A DNA stretch of 64,000 bases, from positions 1-64,000 of the forward strand of contig MPNE01000004.1 of assembly GCA_002238865.1 (NCBI GenBank), written 5' to 3'. The position numbers were made by a program, and so were the translations under genes. The notes under the pieces were generated by a model. It made no database searches, was not told where the DNA came from, and saw only the letters and a program-made list of their open reading frames with translations. Origin of the DNA: Gemmatimonadetes bacterium bin94. GTDB lineage: Bacteria; Gemmatimonadota; Gemmatimonadetes; Longimicrobiales; Gaopeijiaceae. This document shows, in pieces, positions 1-8,676 of the stretch (positions within the stretch are counted from its first letter, which is position 1; every line of letters starts with the position of its first letter).

Positions 1-532
1 TCCCGCGATCCGCTTCTGGTCGAGGAGGAGGGAGCGTACAGGGGACCTCGACCGGGTCAGGATGTCGTGGAGCCTCTTCCCCGTGAAGGAGCGTGCCAGC
101 GGCTCCGGGGCCAGGCGGCGGGCGCAGCCCGGCGCCCCGCGGCCCCCGGCCGGTCCACTCGGCTCGCGGGACCCTCGTCAGGCGGCCGAAGCGGCGAACG
201 TCGTCGTAGGTGACGCAACCTCCGTCCTCGAGGCGAAAGAGAACGGCAGGGTGTGTGGAGCGGGGGTGTGGCCCGGGCCTGGGCGATGACATGATGCGCC
301 CGGTCATGCCCAGGTTGACCGCGACGCGGGCCGCATCGTCCAGGGTGAAGACCACGTTCTTGCCGCGGCGCCCCACCTCGGCGAAGCGGCTTCCGGCCAA
401 TGCCGCGGCGAAGCGGCGGCTCGGACCCGTCACCACGTCGTCGCGCAGCACGGTCACGCTCCCGATGACCCTGCCGGGCAGGACCTTGTTCAGCCCCCTT
501 GCGATGATCTCGGCCTCGGGGAGCTCGGGCAA
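1..532 (-). pseudogene. mutM: Formamidopyrimidine-DNA glycosylase (MutM/Fpg), 5' part, apparently frameshifted
   Basis: This gene is not in the ORF track. Reading leftwards from a TTG at 532-530 gives M-PELPEAE, the Fpg N-terminus in which Pro2 is the catalytic nucleophile and Glu3 the acid; this fixes the TTG start. GRRGKNVVF (lysine near residue 58), AVNLGMTGR and YDDVRRFGRL follow and are typical Fpg motifs. Beyond RAEWTG (roughly 113-170) the frame fails, and the homologous sequence LAPEPLARSFTGKRLH...LLLDQKRI continues in the +1 frame to the window edge. The break sits in a G/C-run-rich stretch and could be a genuine mutation or a one-base assembly error. The gene begins 4 bases after purD stops, so it is probably co-transcribed. 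The H2TH and zinc-finger parts lie outside the window. The family excises oxidised purines such as 8-oxoguanine. Confidence 0.8.
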
Positions 533-536
533 GGCA

Positions 537-1835
537 CTACTCCAGCGCGACGGCGGCGCCGCTCGAGCTGCCCCGGCGCGACGCCTCGCGCCATCCGATG
601 TCTTCACGGAACTGCCGTCCTTCGAAGGTGATCGCCCGTGCCACCGCGCGGCTCGCGCGCCGCGCTCGTTGAAAATCCGGATCGACCGCCGTCACGGCCA
701 GGACGCGCCCTCCCGAGGTTACCAGCTGTCCATCGGCCAGCGACGTTCCTGCGTGGAAGACCTGCACATCGCCAGGAAGCGGCGGGATCGAGATCGGGGC
801 CCCCTTCGGGTAGGAGCCCGGATATCCGGGGGCCGCGAGCACCGTCGTCACGGCCGCGGCGTCCTCGAAGACGGGCGTGTGTCCGCCGAGTCCGCTGCCC
901 TCCGCGACCGCCATCATGGGGTCGAGGAGCGACGAGGAGAGGAGCGGGAGCACCGCCTGGGTCTCCGGGTCGCCGAACCTGCAGTTGAACTCGACGACGC
1001 GGGGGCCTTTCGGCGTGACCATCAGTCCGGCGTACAGGAGTCCGCGGAAAGGGCTTCCAGCGTCTGCAAGCGCTTTCAGCACCGGCTCGATCACAATGTC
1101 GCCAACATCCGCCATCAGCGCGTCGGTGACGAACCCGACCGGCGCATAGGCGCCCATCCCCCCGGTGTTCGGACCCGTGTCGCCCTCCCCGATGCGCTTG
1201 TGGTCCTGGGAGGGGAGAAGGGTCGTGTAGTCCTCCCCGTCGGTGATGCAGAAGACGGAGAGCTCCTCTCCCTCCATGTACTCCTCGATCACGACCTGGC
1301 TGCCCGCTTGCCCGAACGCTCCGTCGAGCATGCTCCGCGCGGTGCGCACCGCTTCGGACTCGGTGTCACACACCACCGCGCCCTTGCCTGCCGCCAGACC
1401 GGAGGCCTTGACGACTACCGGGGCCCCGTGCGCCTCGATGAAAGCGGCCGCCAGATCCGGGTCCGTGTGCACCTCGTAGGCAGCGGTGGGCACGTCTGCG
1501 GCCGCCATCAGGTCCTTGGCGAACGCCTTGCTCGATTCGATCCGCGCAGCACCCGCCGATGGGCCGAACACCGGCACGCCGGACCGCTGCATACGGTCGG
1601 CGAGCCCCGCGGCAAGCGGGTTCTCGGGGCCGATGACGGCCAGATCGATCCGCCGCGAGGCCGCCCACCCCGCGAGAGCCACCACGTCCGTCGGGGAGAT
1701 GTCGACCCCCTGGCAGATCCCGGTCATGCCTCCATTCGGGCGCGTGGCGTAGAACGAAGCGTTCGGGGCGTCCCGGCGAAGCTTCCACAACAGGGTGTGT
1801 TCGCGACCCCCGTTGCCGACGATCAGAATACGCAT
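537..1835 (-). CDS. purD: Phosphoribosylamine-glycine ligase
   Basis: ATP-grasp enzyme of de novo purine synthesis joining phosphoribosylamine and glycine to form GAR. The ORF opens 9 codons earlier, but the family N-terminus MRILIVGNGGREHTLLWKL starts at the ATG at 1835, giving 432 aa, the usual length. Visible motifs are the N-terminal Rossmann-like GNGGREH, the ATP-grasp stretch VVVKASGLAAGKGAVVC, and the C-terminal FNCRFGDPETQ. An AGGAAG overlaps the end of the upstream M48 gene, and the intergenic gap is 10 bases. It is followed 4 bases later by mutM. It is an ordinary, intact member of the family. Confidence 0.96.
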   Translation of the reverse strand: MRILIVGNGGREHTLLWKLRRDAPNASFYATRPNGGMTGICQGVDISPTDVVALAGWAASRRIDLAVIGPENPLAAGLADRMQRSGVPVFGPSAGAARIESSKAFAKDLMAAADVPTAAYEVHTDPDLAAAFIEAHGAPVVVKASGLAAGKGAVVCDTESEAVRTARSMLDGAFGQAGSQVVIEEYMEGEELSVFCITDGEDYTTLLPSQDHKRIGEGDTGPNTGGMGAYAPVGFVTDALMADVGDIVIEPVLKALADAGSPFRGLLYAGLMVTPKGPRVVEFNCRFGDPETQAVLPLLSSSLLDPMMAVAEGSGLGGHTPVFEDAAAVTTVLAAPGYPGSYPKGAPISIPPLPGDVQVFHAGTSLADGQLVTSGGRVLAVTAVDPDFQRARRASRAVARAITFEGRQFREDIGWREASRRGSSSGAAVALE

Positions 1836-1845
1836 GGGCCGCTCG

Positions 1846-2850
1846 TCACTTCCTGAAGGCATCCATGAAGCTTCCGCTCACCCGTTTGGCGGCGTCGGCC
1901 ATATTGTCGACGAACTCCCTGGCACCGGTCCTGTATGCGTCTGCCGCCTGGGACAGGTCCTCCTTGTATGCAGGGTTGGGTTCCCCGCGACGCTGGTATT
2001 CACCCCGCAGGACCCGGTCGTACGAGCCTTCCTCGATCCAGGCGCGCAGTTCGGAGAGCCGAAGAACCCAGAACGGATGAGTCTGGCCGAGCAGGTTCAG
2101 GACCTTGAAGACCTGGTCGGCAAGGTCGCCGGACTCCCGGTACTCTTCGGCCTGGCGGATGAACTCGGGAAGAGAGGTCTCCTCATCCTTGCCGCCCCCT
2201 GCCATTTTCAGCATCGACGACATCACAACGTCCGGTTCCTGGATCGCCAGGAGTCCGGCCCGGTCCGCGGACAATTCGCTCTTGCGGGACCATTCCAGAA
2301 GGGCCACCAGGATCGCCCTTGCCGCCAGCCCCACGATCGGAAAGCCGAGTTGCGCGAGCTGCATGAGCAGTTCGGTCATCGTCTTGTAGAGCACGTGGTC
2401 GCTCATGACGTGTCCCGCTTCGTGGCCGAGCACATACGAGACCTGCTCGTCGGTCAGGAGTGCCAGCGTGCCCGAATTGAGGATGATGAAGGGCTCCTTC
2501 ATCCCGTAGGCCCCGGCGTTGACGACGGGGTTCTGTGAAACGAACAGGGGGTAGGTCTCGGGGGCGTCGAGGGTGTCGCACACATTGCAGTACAGCTCCC
2601 AGATACGGGGGAACTGATTCGGTCCCACCCGGACGGCGTTCGCCTGGAAGGCGAGCCGGATCGGCTTTTCGCCGAAGAAGCCGAAGAGGGCGCGCAGCAC
2701 CTGGTCGAACATGGGGAGCTTGCGCAGCGCGGCCAGAGCCGCCCGGTCGGCGCTGTGCTCCCACGTCCTGGACGAGATGTCGGTGAGTACGCGTGGCGCC
2801 CGCGCATCCGCGTGCGAAGCATCTCCGTATGTATAGTCGTTGTCAGTCAT
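1846..2850 (-). CDS. M48-family zinc metalloprotease
   Basis: A 334-aa protein with the M48 zinc motif HEAGH (about residue 145) and a downstream SELSADRAG whose Glu is the expected third ligand. A hydrophobic stretch (FPIVGLAARAILVALLEW) lies between the two, as in HtpX/Ste24-type or YggG-like peptidases. No signal peptide is seen; the N-terminus is polar and charged. AAGGA sits 6 bases before the ATG. The C-terminus (about 290-334) holds a predicted amphipathic helix. The gene lies between the PLP enzyme and purD in a same-strand run. Substrate is unknown; quality control of membrane or misfolded proteins is the usual role of relatives. Confidence 0.88.
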   Translation of the reverse strand: MTDNDYTYGDASHADARAPRVLTDISSRTWEHSADRAALAALRKLPMFDQVLRALFGFFGEKPIRLAFQANAVRVGPNQFPRIWELYCNVCDTLDAPETYPLFVSQNPVVNAGAYGMKEPFIILNSGTLALLTDEQVSYVLGHEAGHVMSDHVLYKTMTELLMQLAQLGFPIVGLAARAILVALLEWSRKSELSADRAGLLAIQEPDVVMSSMLKMAGGGKDEETSLPEFIRQAEEYRESGDLADQVFKVLNLLGQTHPFWVLRLSELRAWIEEGSYDRVLRGEYQRRGEPNPAYKEDLSQAADAYRTGAREFVDNMADAAKRVSGSFMDAFRK

Positions 2851-2909
2851 TGGTCATCCTTGCTTGATCAGGCGCATGAACACTCCCGCCCGGAAGTTCC
2901 CGGGTGGAT

Positions 2910-4118
2910 TCATCTACGAAGCCCCCGGTCGAGGTCTTCCACAAGATCCCGCCAGTCCTCGATTCCAGCCGAGAGGCGCACCAGGCCGCCCGTGATGCCC
3001 ATTCGCAGGCGCGCGTCCTCCGGAACCGACGCGTGGGTCATGACCGAGGGAACGCAGATCATCGACTCCACCCCGCCGAGACTCTCGGCCAGGCGGAAGA
3101 TCCGGGTGCCTTCGGCGAGGCGCTTCGCGTCGGACTCCTCCACCTCGGCCGACAGCATCCCGGAGAAGCCCGTCATCTGCGTGGCGGCCAGCTGGTGCTG
3201 CGGATGGGAAGCGAGCCCCGGGTAGTGGACCGTGCGAACCATGGGGTGCGCCTCGAGGAATTCCGCGATCCGCATCCCGTTCTCGTTGTGGCGTTCCATG
3301 CGGACGTGCAGGGTCCTGGTGCCCCTCAGCGTCAGCCAGGAATCCATGGGGCCCGGAATGGGTCCGGTGGACTTTCGTACGAAACGGATCTCATCCGCGA
3401 GGGCGTCGTCGTCGAGCACCAGGATTCCCCCGAGCACGTCGGAGTGTCCGTTCAGGTACTTTGTGGTGGAATGAACGACCACATCGGCACCCATTGCCAG
3501 AGGCTGCTGGTTGTACGGAGACGCGAAGGTGTTGTCGACGCAGAGGACGGCGTCGTGATCGCGGGCGACCCTTGCGACCGCTCCGATATCGGTGATCCGC
3601 ATGAGGGGATTCGACGGGGTCTCGAGGTGGATCAGCCCGGTCTCGGGGCGCATCGCCTCGCGCACCGCCGCCACGTTGCGGCAGTCCACCAGAGTGACGC
3701 CGATCCCCAGGCGGTCGAGCACCTGCGTGAACATCCGCGTGGTGCCGCCGTAGGTGTTCTCTTCGCTGACGATATGGCCTCCGGCCGCAACCGCTTTCAC
3801 GAGGCACTCGATCGCGGCCATGCCGCTGGCGAAGGCGATACCGTGGTTGCCGGCCTCGAGATCGGCGATGTTGGCTTCGGTCGCCTCCCGGGTGGGGTTT
3901 TGCAGCCGGGCGTATTCGTAGCCGGTGTGTCTGCCCAGGCCTTGCTGTACGTAGGTCGAGGTCTGGAAGAGGGGGGTGGTGATCGCCCCCGTGACCGGTT
4001 CGGGAGACTGGCCGGCATGGACGCAGCGGGTAGCGAAGTGGCTGCGCGAAACCTTGGCGCGGGAGGCCCCGCGCCCTTCGGCGGGCTTCACGTCGCGGGA
4101 CGCGGGTTGCTGGGACAA
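2910..4118 (-). CDS. Trans-sulfuration family PLP enzyme (cystathionine gamma-synthase/lyase-like)
   Basis: A 402-aa Cys/Met metabolism PLP-dependent enzyme. The PLP lysine lies in VVHSTTKYLNGHSDVLGG; also visible are YEYARLQNPTR (substrate/PLP tyrosine region), FASGMAA, ENTYGGTTR and the aspartate of VDNTFASPYN. The C-terminal RLSAGIED is typical of cystathionine gamma-synthase (MetB) and cystathionine gamma-lyase. Sequence reading alone does not separate these from O-acetylhomoserine-using enzymes. The track start is a TTG at 4118; the first ~25 residues are polar, and a later GTG at 4091 is possible. It is probably the first gene of the minus-strand run leading to M48, purD and mutM. Confidence 0.9.
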   Translation of the reverse strand: MSQQPASRDVKPAEGRGASRAKVSRSHFATRCVHAGQSPEPVTGAITTPLFQTSTYVQQGLGRHTGYEYARLQNPTREATEANIADLEAGNHGIAFASGMAAIECLVKAVAAGGHIVSEENTYGGTTRMFTQVLDRLGIGVTLVDCRNVAAVREAMRPETGLIHLETPSNPLMRITDIGAVARVARDHDAVLCVDNTFASPYNQQPLAMGADVVVHSTTKYLNGHSDVLGGILVLDDDALADEIRFVRKSTGPIPGPMDSWLTLRGTRTLHVRMERHNENGMRIAEFLEAHPMVRTVHYPGLASHPQHQLAATQMTGFSGMLSAEVEESDAKRLAEGTRIFRLAESLGGVESMICVPSVMTHASVPEDARLRMGITGGLVRLSAGIEDWRDLVEDLDRGLRR

Positions 4119-4258
4119 GCGGTCGGCCTCGGGGTGGCTGGCATGGAAGGAGTGCTGGCGCGATATGCGTGACCATTCGCGCCGCGCAGCGGACAGGGTT
4201 CAATCTAGTCCATCCGCGACGGAAGTGCCCGACCGTCGCGGCGCAAGGTGGCGGGGCG

Positions 4259-4287
4259 TTCCTCCCGCCGCCGCGCCCCGCTAGCTT
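4259..4287 (+). promoter_or_regulatory. Weak candidate promoter for glmM operon
   Basis: TTCCTC, a 17-base spacer, then TAGCTT, ending 65 bases before the glmM ATG. The -35 is poor, but the -10 matches the TANCTT form seen at the better promoters in this window. The rest of 4119-4351 shows no other feature I can name. Confidence 0.3.
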
Positions 4288-4351
4288 TGCCTCAACGGGC
4301 CGGGCTGGACGGTGTCCGGCCAACCCGCACCACGGAGGAAGATCCGGTCCA

Positions 4352-5746
4352 ATGCCGATCCGTTTGCCTTCCGGCCTGATGGTCGGCGTCTCGGGCTTTC
4401 GCGGCCGCGTCGGTGCGTCCCTTACTCCGGAGTTGATCGCGGGCCTGGCGGCCGCCTACGGGACGTTTCTGCGCGAAGAGGGGGACGGCGACCGGATCCT
4501 CGTCGGGCGGGATTCGAGGACATCGGGACCGATGCTGATGAGGGCGGCCGTTGCGGGACTGCTCTCCGCGGGCTGCCGGGTGGCCGAGCTCGGGGTCGTC
4601 CCCACGCCCACGCTCATGCTTGCCGTGCGAGACGAGGGCGCCGCCGGCGGGATCGGGGTTACGGCGAGCCACAACCCCGCGGAATGGAACGCGCTCAAGT
4701 TCGCCGTGAAGGGGGGGACGTTCCTGCCTCCGGCGCGGATGGCGCGCTTCCAGGCCATGATCCAGGAGCGGGATCCGGCGAGGGCGCCGTGGCACCGGCT
4801 CTGCCGCGTGACCCACGACGACGGGGCGGTGCGGCGGCACCTCGATCGCATCCTCGACCTCCCGTTCCTGGATGTCGAAGCGATTCGGAGCGCGCGGATC
4901 AGGGTTGCGCTGGACTGCGTCAACGGGGCTGGCGCCCTGATCATGCCCGAGCTTCTTGCCCGCCTCGGCTGCGAGGTGCACGGCATCGGCATGGAGCCGG
5001 ACGGCCGATTTCCCCGGGACCCGGAACCCACGGCCGCGAACCTCGGCGCGCTGGGTGTCCTGGTGGGGTCCCGCCGGGCCCGGATCGGCCTTGCGGTGGA
5101 CCCGGACGTGGATCGCCTCTCGCTTGTGGACGAGAAAGGACGTGCGCTGGGCGAGGATCTCACTCTGGCCCTGGCCGCGGACGTGGTGTTGCGGCGAAGG
5201 CCGGGGCGCGTGGTGACCAACCTGTCGACGAGCCGGGTGGTGGACGACGTGGCCGCTGCGCATGGGTGCCGGGTGATCCGCGCCCCCGTGGGCGAGATCA
5301 ACGTGGTGGTGCGGATGTTGGAGGTGGACGCGGTGGTGGGCGGGGAGGGGAACGGGGGGGTGATCCTGCCCGCGCTTCACCACACCCGCGACGCCCCCCT
5401 GGGGGCCGCCCTCCTCCTTCAATACCTGGCGGACGAACCGGGGGCGCCGCTCTCGACGCGTATCGCGCGCCTGCCGTCCTACCGGATCGTGAAGGAGAAG
5501 GCCGCGTTCCCTCGCTCCGCCCTTCCGGCCGCGTACGAGGCCCTGCGGGACGGGATGCCGGGCGGTGACCGGGATGAGAGCGACGGACTGCGCATCGAGT
5601 GGCCGGAGCAGGGGAGCTGGCTCCATGTTCGTCCCTCGGGGACCGAACCGGTGGTGCGCCTGATCGCCGAAGCTCGCGACACATCGTCCGCGCAGGCGCT
5701 GGTGGATGCGGCAGGCGGCATCCTGCAGCGTACGGCCCGAAGCTGA
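4352..5746 (+). CDS. glmM: Phosphoglucosamine mutase (phosphohexomutase family)
   Basis: Converts glucosamine-6-P to glucosamine-1-P for UDP-GlcNAc synthesis. The ORF is open from 4169, but ATG 4352 has GGAGGAA 11 bases upstream and begins just before the family start (GLMVGVSGFRGRVG), giving 464 aa. The phosphoserine loop is TASHNPAEWNALK; the metal-binding DPDVDRLSLVDEKG and the C-terminal phosphate-binding RPSGTEPVVRLIAEA are intact. The protein family also includes phosphomanno- and phosphoglucomutases. The GlmM call rests mainly on glmS starting one base after its stop, which puts both UDP-GlcNAc precursor enzymes in one operon. Confidence 0.85.
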   Translation: MPIRLPSGLMVGVSGFRGRVGASLTPELIAGLAAAYGTFLREEGDGDRILVGRDSRTSGPMLMRAAVAGLLSAGCRVAELGVVPTPTLMLAVRDEGAAGGIGVTASHNPAEWNALKFAVKGGTFLPPARMARFQAMIQERDPARAPWHRLCRVTHDDGAVRRHLDRILDLPFLDVEAIRSARIRVALDCVNGAGALIMPELLARLGCEVHGIGMEPDGRFPRDPEPTAANLGALGVLVGSRRARIGLAVDPDVDRLSLVDEKGRALGEDLTLALAADVVLRRRPGRVVTNLSTSRVVDDVAAAHGCRVIRAPVGEINVVVRMLEVDAVVGGEGNGGVILPALHHTRDAPLGAALLLQYLADEPGAPLSTRIARLPSYRIVKEKAAFPRSALPAAYEALRDGMPGGDRDESDGLRIEWPEQGSWLHVRPSGTEPVVRLIAEARDTSSAQALVDAAGGILQRTARS

Positions 5747-5747
5747 T

Positions 5748-7586
5748 ATGTGCGGGATCATCGGATACGTGGGGCCCAAGCGCGCCTCCCCCATCCTGAT
5801 GGAGGGGCTGAAGCGCCTCGAGTACCGGGGATACGATTCGGCGGGGCTCGCAGTAGTGACTCCGAGCGGAGGTGTGCAGGTCGAGAAGCAGCCCGGCAAG
5901 ATCAGCCGGCTCGAAGACGCTCTGCAGGGAAAAATGCCGAAGGGAGGGTGCGGGATCGCTCATACGCGTTGGGCGACGCACGGTGCTCCCAGCCGCGCCA
6001 ACGCCCATCCGCAGCTGTCGCCGCACGGCGACATCGCTCTTGTGCATAATGGAATCATCGAGAGCGCGGCCCGCCAGCGCCCGAGGCTCAGGGATCTGGG
6101 CTATGAATTCCGGAGTCAGACGGACACGGAGGTCCTCGTCCACCTGATCGACCTCGCCTTTCGCGAGACCGATCGGCTCGAGGACGCGGTGGCGAGCGCG
6201 CTGTCGCGGATCGAGGGGACGTACGGGATCGCCGTCGTGAGTGCCCGTGATCCGGGCAAGATCGTGGTGGCGCGCAACGGCAGCCCGGTCCTTCTGGGGG
6301 TTGGCGGGAAGGACGAGTATTTCGTCACATCGGACGCGGCCGCGGTCGTTGCCCACACGCAAAGGGTGGTTCGGCTGCGGGACGGAGATTCGGCCGTTCT
6401 GAGCCCGGAAGGCTACCGCACATTCGACCCCGCGCGGCGGGCGGTCAGCAGGGGTGCGCAGATCGTCACCTGGAGCGCCGACGCCATCGGCAAGGGCGGC
6501 TACGACCACTACATGTACAAGGAGATCCGGGAGCAGCCGGCTTCACTGCGCGACGTGATGCGGGGACGGTTGCTGGAGGAGGAGGGCGGCGCCAGGCTGG
6601 GTGGGATCACCATGTCCGACCGCGAGCTGCAGGAGGTGGACCGGATCGTCATCACAGCGTGCGGGACGAGCTGGCACGCCGCGCTGATCGGTGCCTACAT
6701 GCTGGAGGAGATGGCGCGGATCCCGGTCACGGTCGAGTACGCGTCCGAGTTCAGGTACCGGAATGCCGTGCTGAGCGGAAAGACGCTGGTGCTCGGGATC
6801 AGCCAGTCCGGCGAGACCGCGGACACCCTGGCCGCGCTCAGGGAGGCCAGGCGGCGGGGGTGCCGGACCATGGGCATCGTGAACGTGGTCGGGTCCAGCA
6901 TCGCCGCCGAGACCGATTTCGGAATCTACCTTCACGCCGGACCGGAGATCGGAGTCGCGTCCACCAAGTCCTTTTCCAGCCAGATCGTTGCACTGGCTCT
7001 CTTCACCCTTTACATCGCCCGGCGCAGGGACATGTCGATCCTGGAGGGGCGCGAGATGGTGCGTGCGCTTCAGCGGCTGCCTGGCCAGGTCGAAAGGGTT
7101 CTGGAGGTGGACGACCAGGTTCGGGAACTGGCCCGCGCATACGCGGCCGCACCGAATTTCCTCTACCTGGGGCGTGGCTACCAGTTCCCGGTGGCCCTCG
7201 AGGGAGCCTTGAAGTTGAAGGAGGTAAGCTACATCCATGCAGAAGGTTACCCGGCTGCGGAGATGAAACATGGGCCCATTGCGCTGATCGACGAGAACAT
7301 GCCGGTGGTCGTCCTCGCGCCCAGGGATGCGGTGTACGCGAAGACGCTGTCGAACATCGAGGAGGTGAGGGCGCGCCACGGTCGCGTGATCGCGGTGGTG
7401 AACGACGGGAACGAGGACACGATGACCTGCGTCGACGAAAGGATCGTCATCCCGGCGGCGATGCCGGCGCTGCTGCCCGTGCTGGCGACGGTGCCGCTTC
7501 AGCTCCTTGCATACCATGTGGCGGTCACGCGGGGCTGCGATGTTGACCAACCGCGGAATCTTGCCAAATCGGTGACCGTGGAGTGA
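5748..7586 (+). CDS. glmS: Glutamine-fructose-6-phosphate aminotransferase (isomerizing)
   Basis: Makes glucosamine-6-P from fructose-6-P and glutamine. The track ORF is 14 codons too long: the mature protein must start with Met-Cys (CGIIGYVG), the Cys being the N-terminal glutaminase nucleophile, so ATG 5748 is the start (612 aa). Domain order is class II glutaminase (1-~240, with RGYDSAG and HTRWATHG), then two SIS domains ([26 protein letters not shown]), and the C-terminus [13 protein letters not shown]. The stop overlaps the dtd GTG. There is no room upstream for a glmS ribozyme. Confidence 0.97.
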   Translation: MCGIIGYVGPKRASPILMEGLKRLEYRGYDSAGLAVVTPSGGVQVEKQPGKISRLEDALQGKMPKGGCGIAHTRWATHGAPSRANAHPQLSPHGDIALVHNGIIESAARQRPRLRDLGYEFRSQTDTEVLVHLIDLAFRETDRLEDAVASALSRIEGTYGIAVVSARDPGKIVVARNGSPVLLGVGGKDEYFVTSDAAAVVAHTQRVVRLRDGDSAVLSPEGYRTFDPARRAVSRGAQIVTWSADAIGKGGYDHYMYKEIREQPASLRDVMRGRLLEEEGGARLGGITMSDRELQEVDRIVITACGTSWHAALIGAYMLEEMARIPVTVEYASEFRYRNAVLSGKTLVLGISQSGETADTLAALREARRRGCRTMGIVNVVGSSIAAETDFGIYLHAGPEIGVASTKSFSSQIVALALFTLYIARRRDMSILEGREMVRALQRLPGQVERVLEVDDQVRELARAYAAAPNFLYLGRGYQFPVALEGALKLKEVSYIHAEGYPAAEMKHGPIALIDENMPVVVLAPRDAVYAKTLSNIEEVRARHGRVIAVVNDGNEDTMTCVDERIVIPAAMPALLPVLATVPLQLLAYHVAVTRGCDVDQPRNLAKSVTVE

Positions 7587-8023
7587 GGATCGTCCTGCAG
7601 CGGGTTTCGGAAGCGTCGGTCCATGTTGAAGGGAGGGTCGTGGGTGCCATCGGGGCCGGGTTCGCGCTGCTCGCGGGATTCACCGAGGGCGATGACCGGG
7701 CCGCCGTTTCATGGATGGCGGACAAGGTCGTGGGGCTCCGCGTCTTCCCCGACGAGCAGGGGAGAATGAACCGTTCGCTCCTTGACGTGGGGGGCGAGGT
7801 GCTCGTCGTGAGCCAGTTCACCCTCTACGGGGATGTCCGCAAGGGTCGGCGGCCGTCGTTCGTGAAGGCCGCGCGGCCGGAGGTTGCGGTGCCGCTATAC
7901 GAGGCATTCGTGGCGGAGCTCGAGCGGCGCCTGCCGCACCGGGTCCGTACCGGCGAGTTCGGTGCGGTGATGCAGGTGGCGCTCGTCAACGACGGCCCGG
8001 TGACGTTGATGATCGAGCGATGA
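7583..8023 (+). CDS. dtd: D-aminoacyl-tRNA deacylase
   Basis: Hydrolyses D-aminoacyl-tRNAs and thus proofreads chirality. 146 aa, the normal length. Motifs are [13 protein letters not shown] at the start, [17 protein letters not shown] and [10 protein letters not shown] with the cis-proline GP that excludes L-amino acids. GTG start overlaps the glmS stop (GTGA); its own stop overlaps the maf ATG. Translational coupling in the glmM-glpK run is likely. Confidence 0.96.
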   Translation: MRIVLQRVSEASVHVEGRVVGAIGAGFALLAGFTEGDDRAAVSWMADKVVGLRVFPDEQGRMNRSLLDVGGEVLVVSQFTLYGDVRKGRRPSFVKAARPEVAVPLYEAFVAELERRLPHRVRTGEFGAVMQVALVNDGPVTLMIER

Positions 8024-8676
8024 TGAAACGAACCCGATCGGCGCCGGCCGTGTCCGATCCGCCGCTGCCCCTGGTCCTGGCTTCCGCTTCGCCGCGCCGG
8101 GCCGATGTGCTGAGGATGCTCGGACTCGCCTTCGTGGTTGCGCCCGCCGAGGTCGAGGAGCGGAGGCGGAAGGGAGAGCCGCCGCGCGAGTACGTCGAGC
8201 GCCTGTCCCGGGAGAAGGTCCTGGAGGTCGTGCCGGCACACCCCCGGGCTCTGGTCGTCGGCGGCGACACGATCGTGGTCCTCGACCGGCGGGTGCTGGA
8301 GAAGCCGCGTGACCGGGCCGGTGCCGTTGAAATGCTGTCCGCGCTGTCGGGGCGGGCCCACCGCGTGTATTCGGGTCTGGCGGTCGCCGCCAACGGCGAG
8401 ATCGCATCGAGCGTGGCCGTGGCCCGGGTGATCTTCCGGACCTGCAGCCGCGAGGTGATCGAGCGTTACGTGGATACGGGGGAGCCGCTCGACAAGGCGG
8501 GGGCGTACGGAATCCAGGGTTACGGGGCGGCGCTGGTGGAGCGTGTGGAGGGTGACTACTACACCGTCGTCGGCATGTCGGTGGCCGCGTTCGTGGGGTT
8601 GCTGCCGTCCGTGGGCTTCGAGTACATGCCCGGACGGTTGATCACCCGGCGCGCGCCGGGGGCGGGGGTATCGTGA
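8020..8676 (+). CDS. Maf-family nucleoside triphosphate pyrophosphatase
   Basis: 218 aa. Maf motifs are present: [12 protein letters not shown] near the N-terminus, [18 protein letters not shown] (metal-binding), and [13 protein letters not shown]...GDYYTVVGM. The [10 protein letters not shown] form resembles the YhdE/dTTP-UTP pyrophosphatase subgroup, which hydrolyses non-canonical and canonical pyrimidine triphosphates. Two adjacent ATGs overlap the dtd stop. A ~20-residue tail after the last motif is rich in Arg and Gly. Confidence 0.92.
   Translation: MMKRTRSAPAVSDPPLPLVLASASPRRADVLRMLGLAFVVAPAEVEERRRKGEPPREYVERLSREKVLEVVPAHPRALVVGGDTIVVLDRRVLEKPRDRAGAVEMLSALSGRAHRVYSGLAVAANGEIASSVAVARVIFRTCSREVIERYVDTGEPLDKAGAYGIQGYGAALVERVEGDYYTVVGMSVAAFVGLLPSVGFEYMPGRLITRRAPGAGVS

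Noticed and set aside
210-1856. 548-aa plus-strand ORF
   Set aside because: Antisense shadow of purD; Arg/His/Gly-rich low-complexity translation without domain motifs.
5700-5747. glmS ribozyme/riboswitch
   Set aside because: glmS starts one base after glmM; no leader exists to hold the ribozyme.
4292-5899. 535-aa minus-strand ORF opposite glmM
   Set aside because: Shadow of glmM; skewed composition and no family motif.
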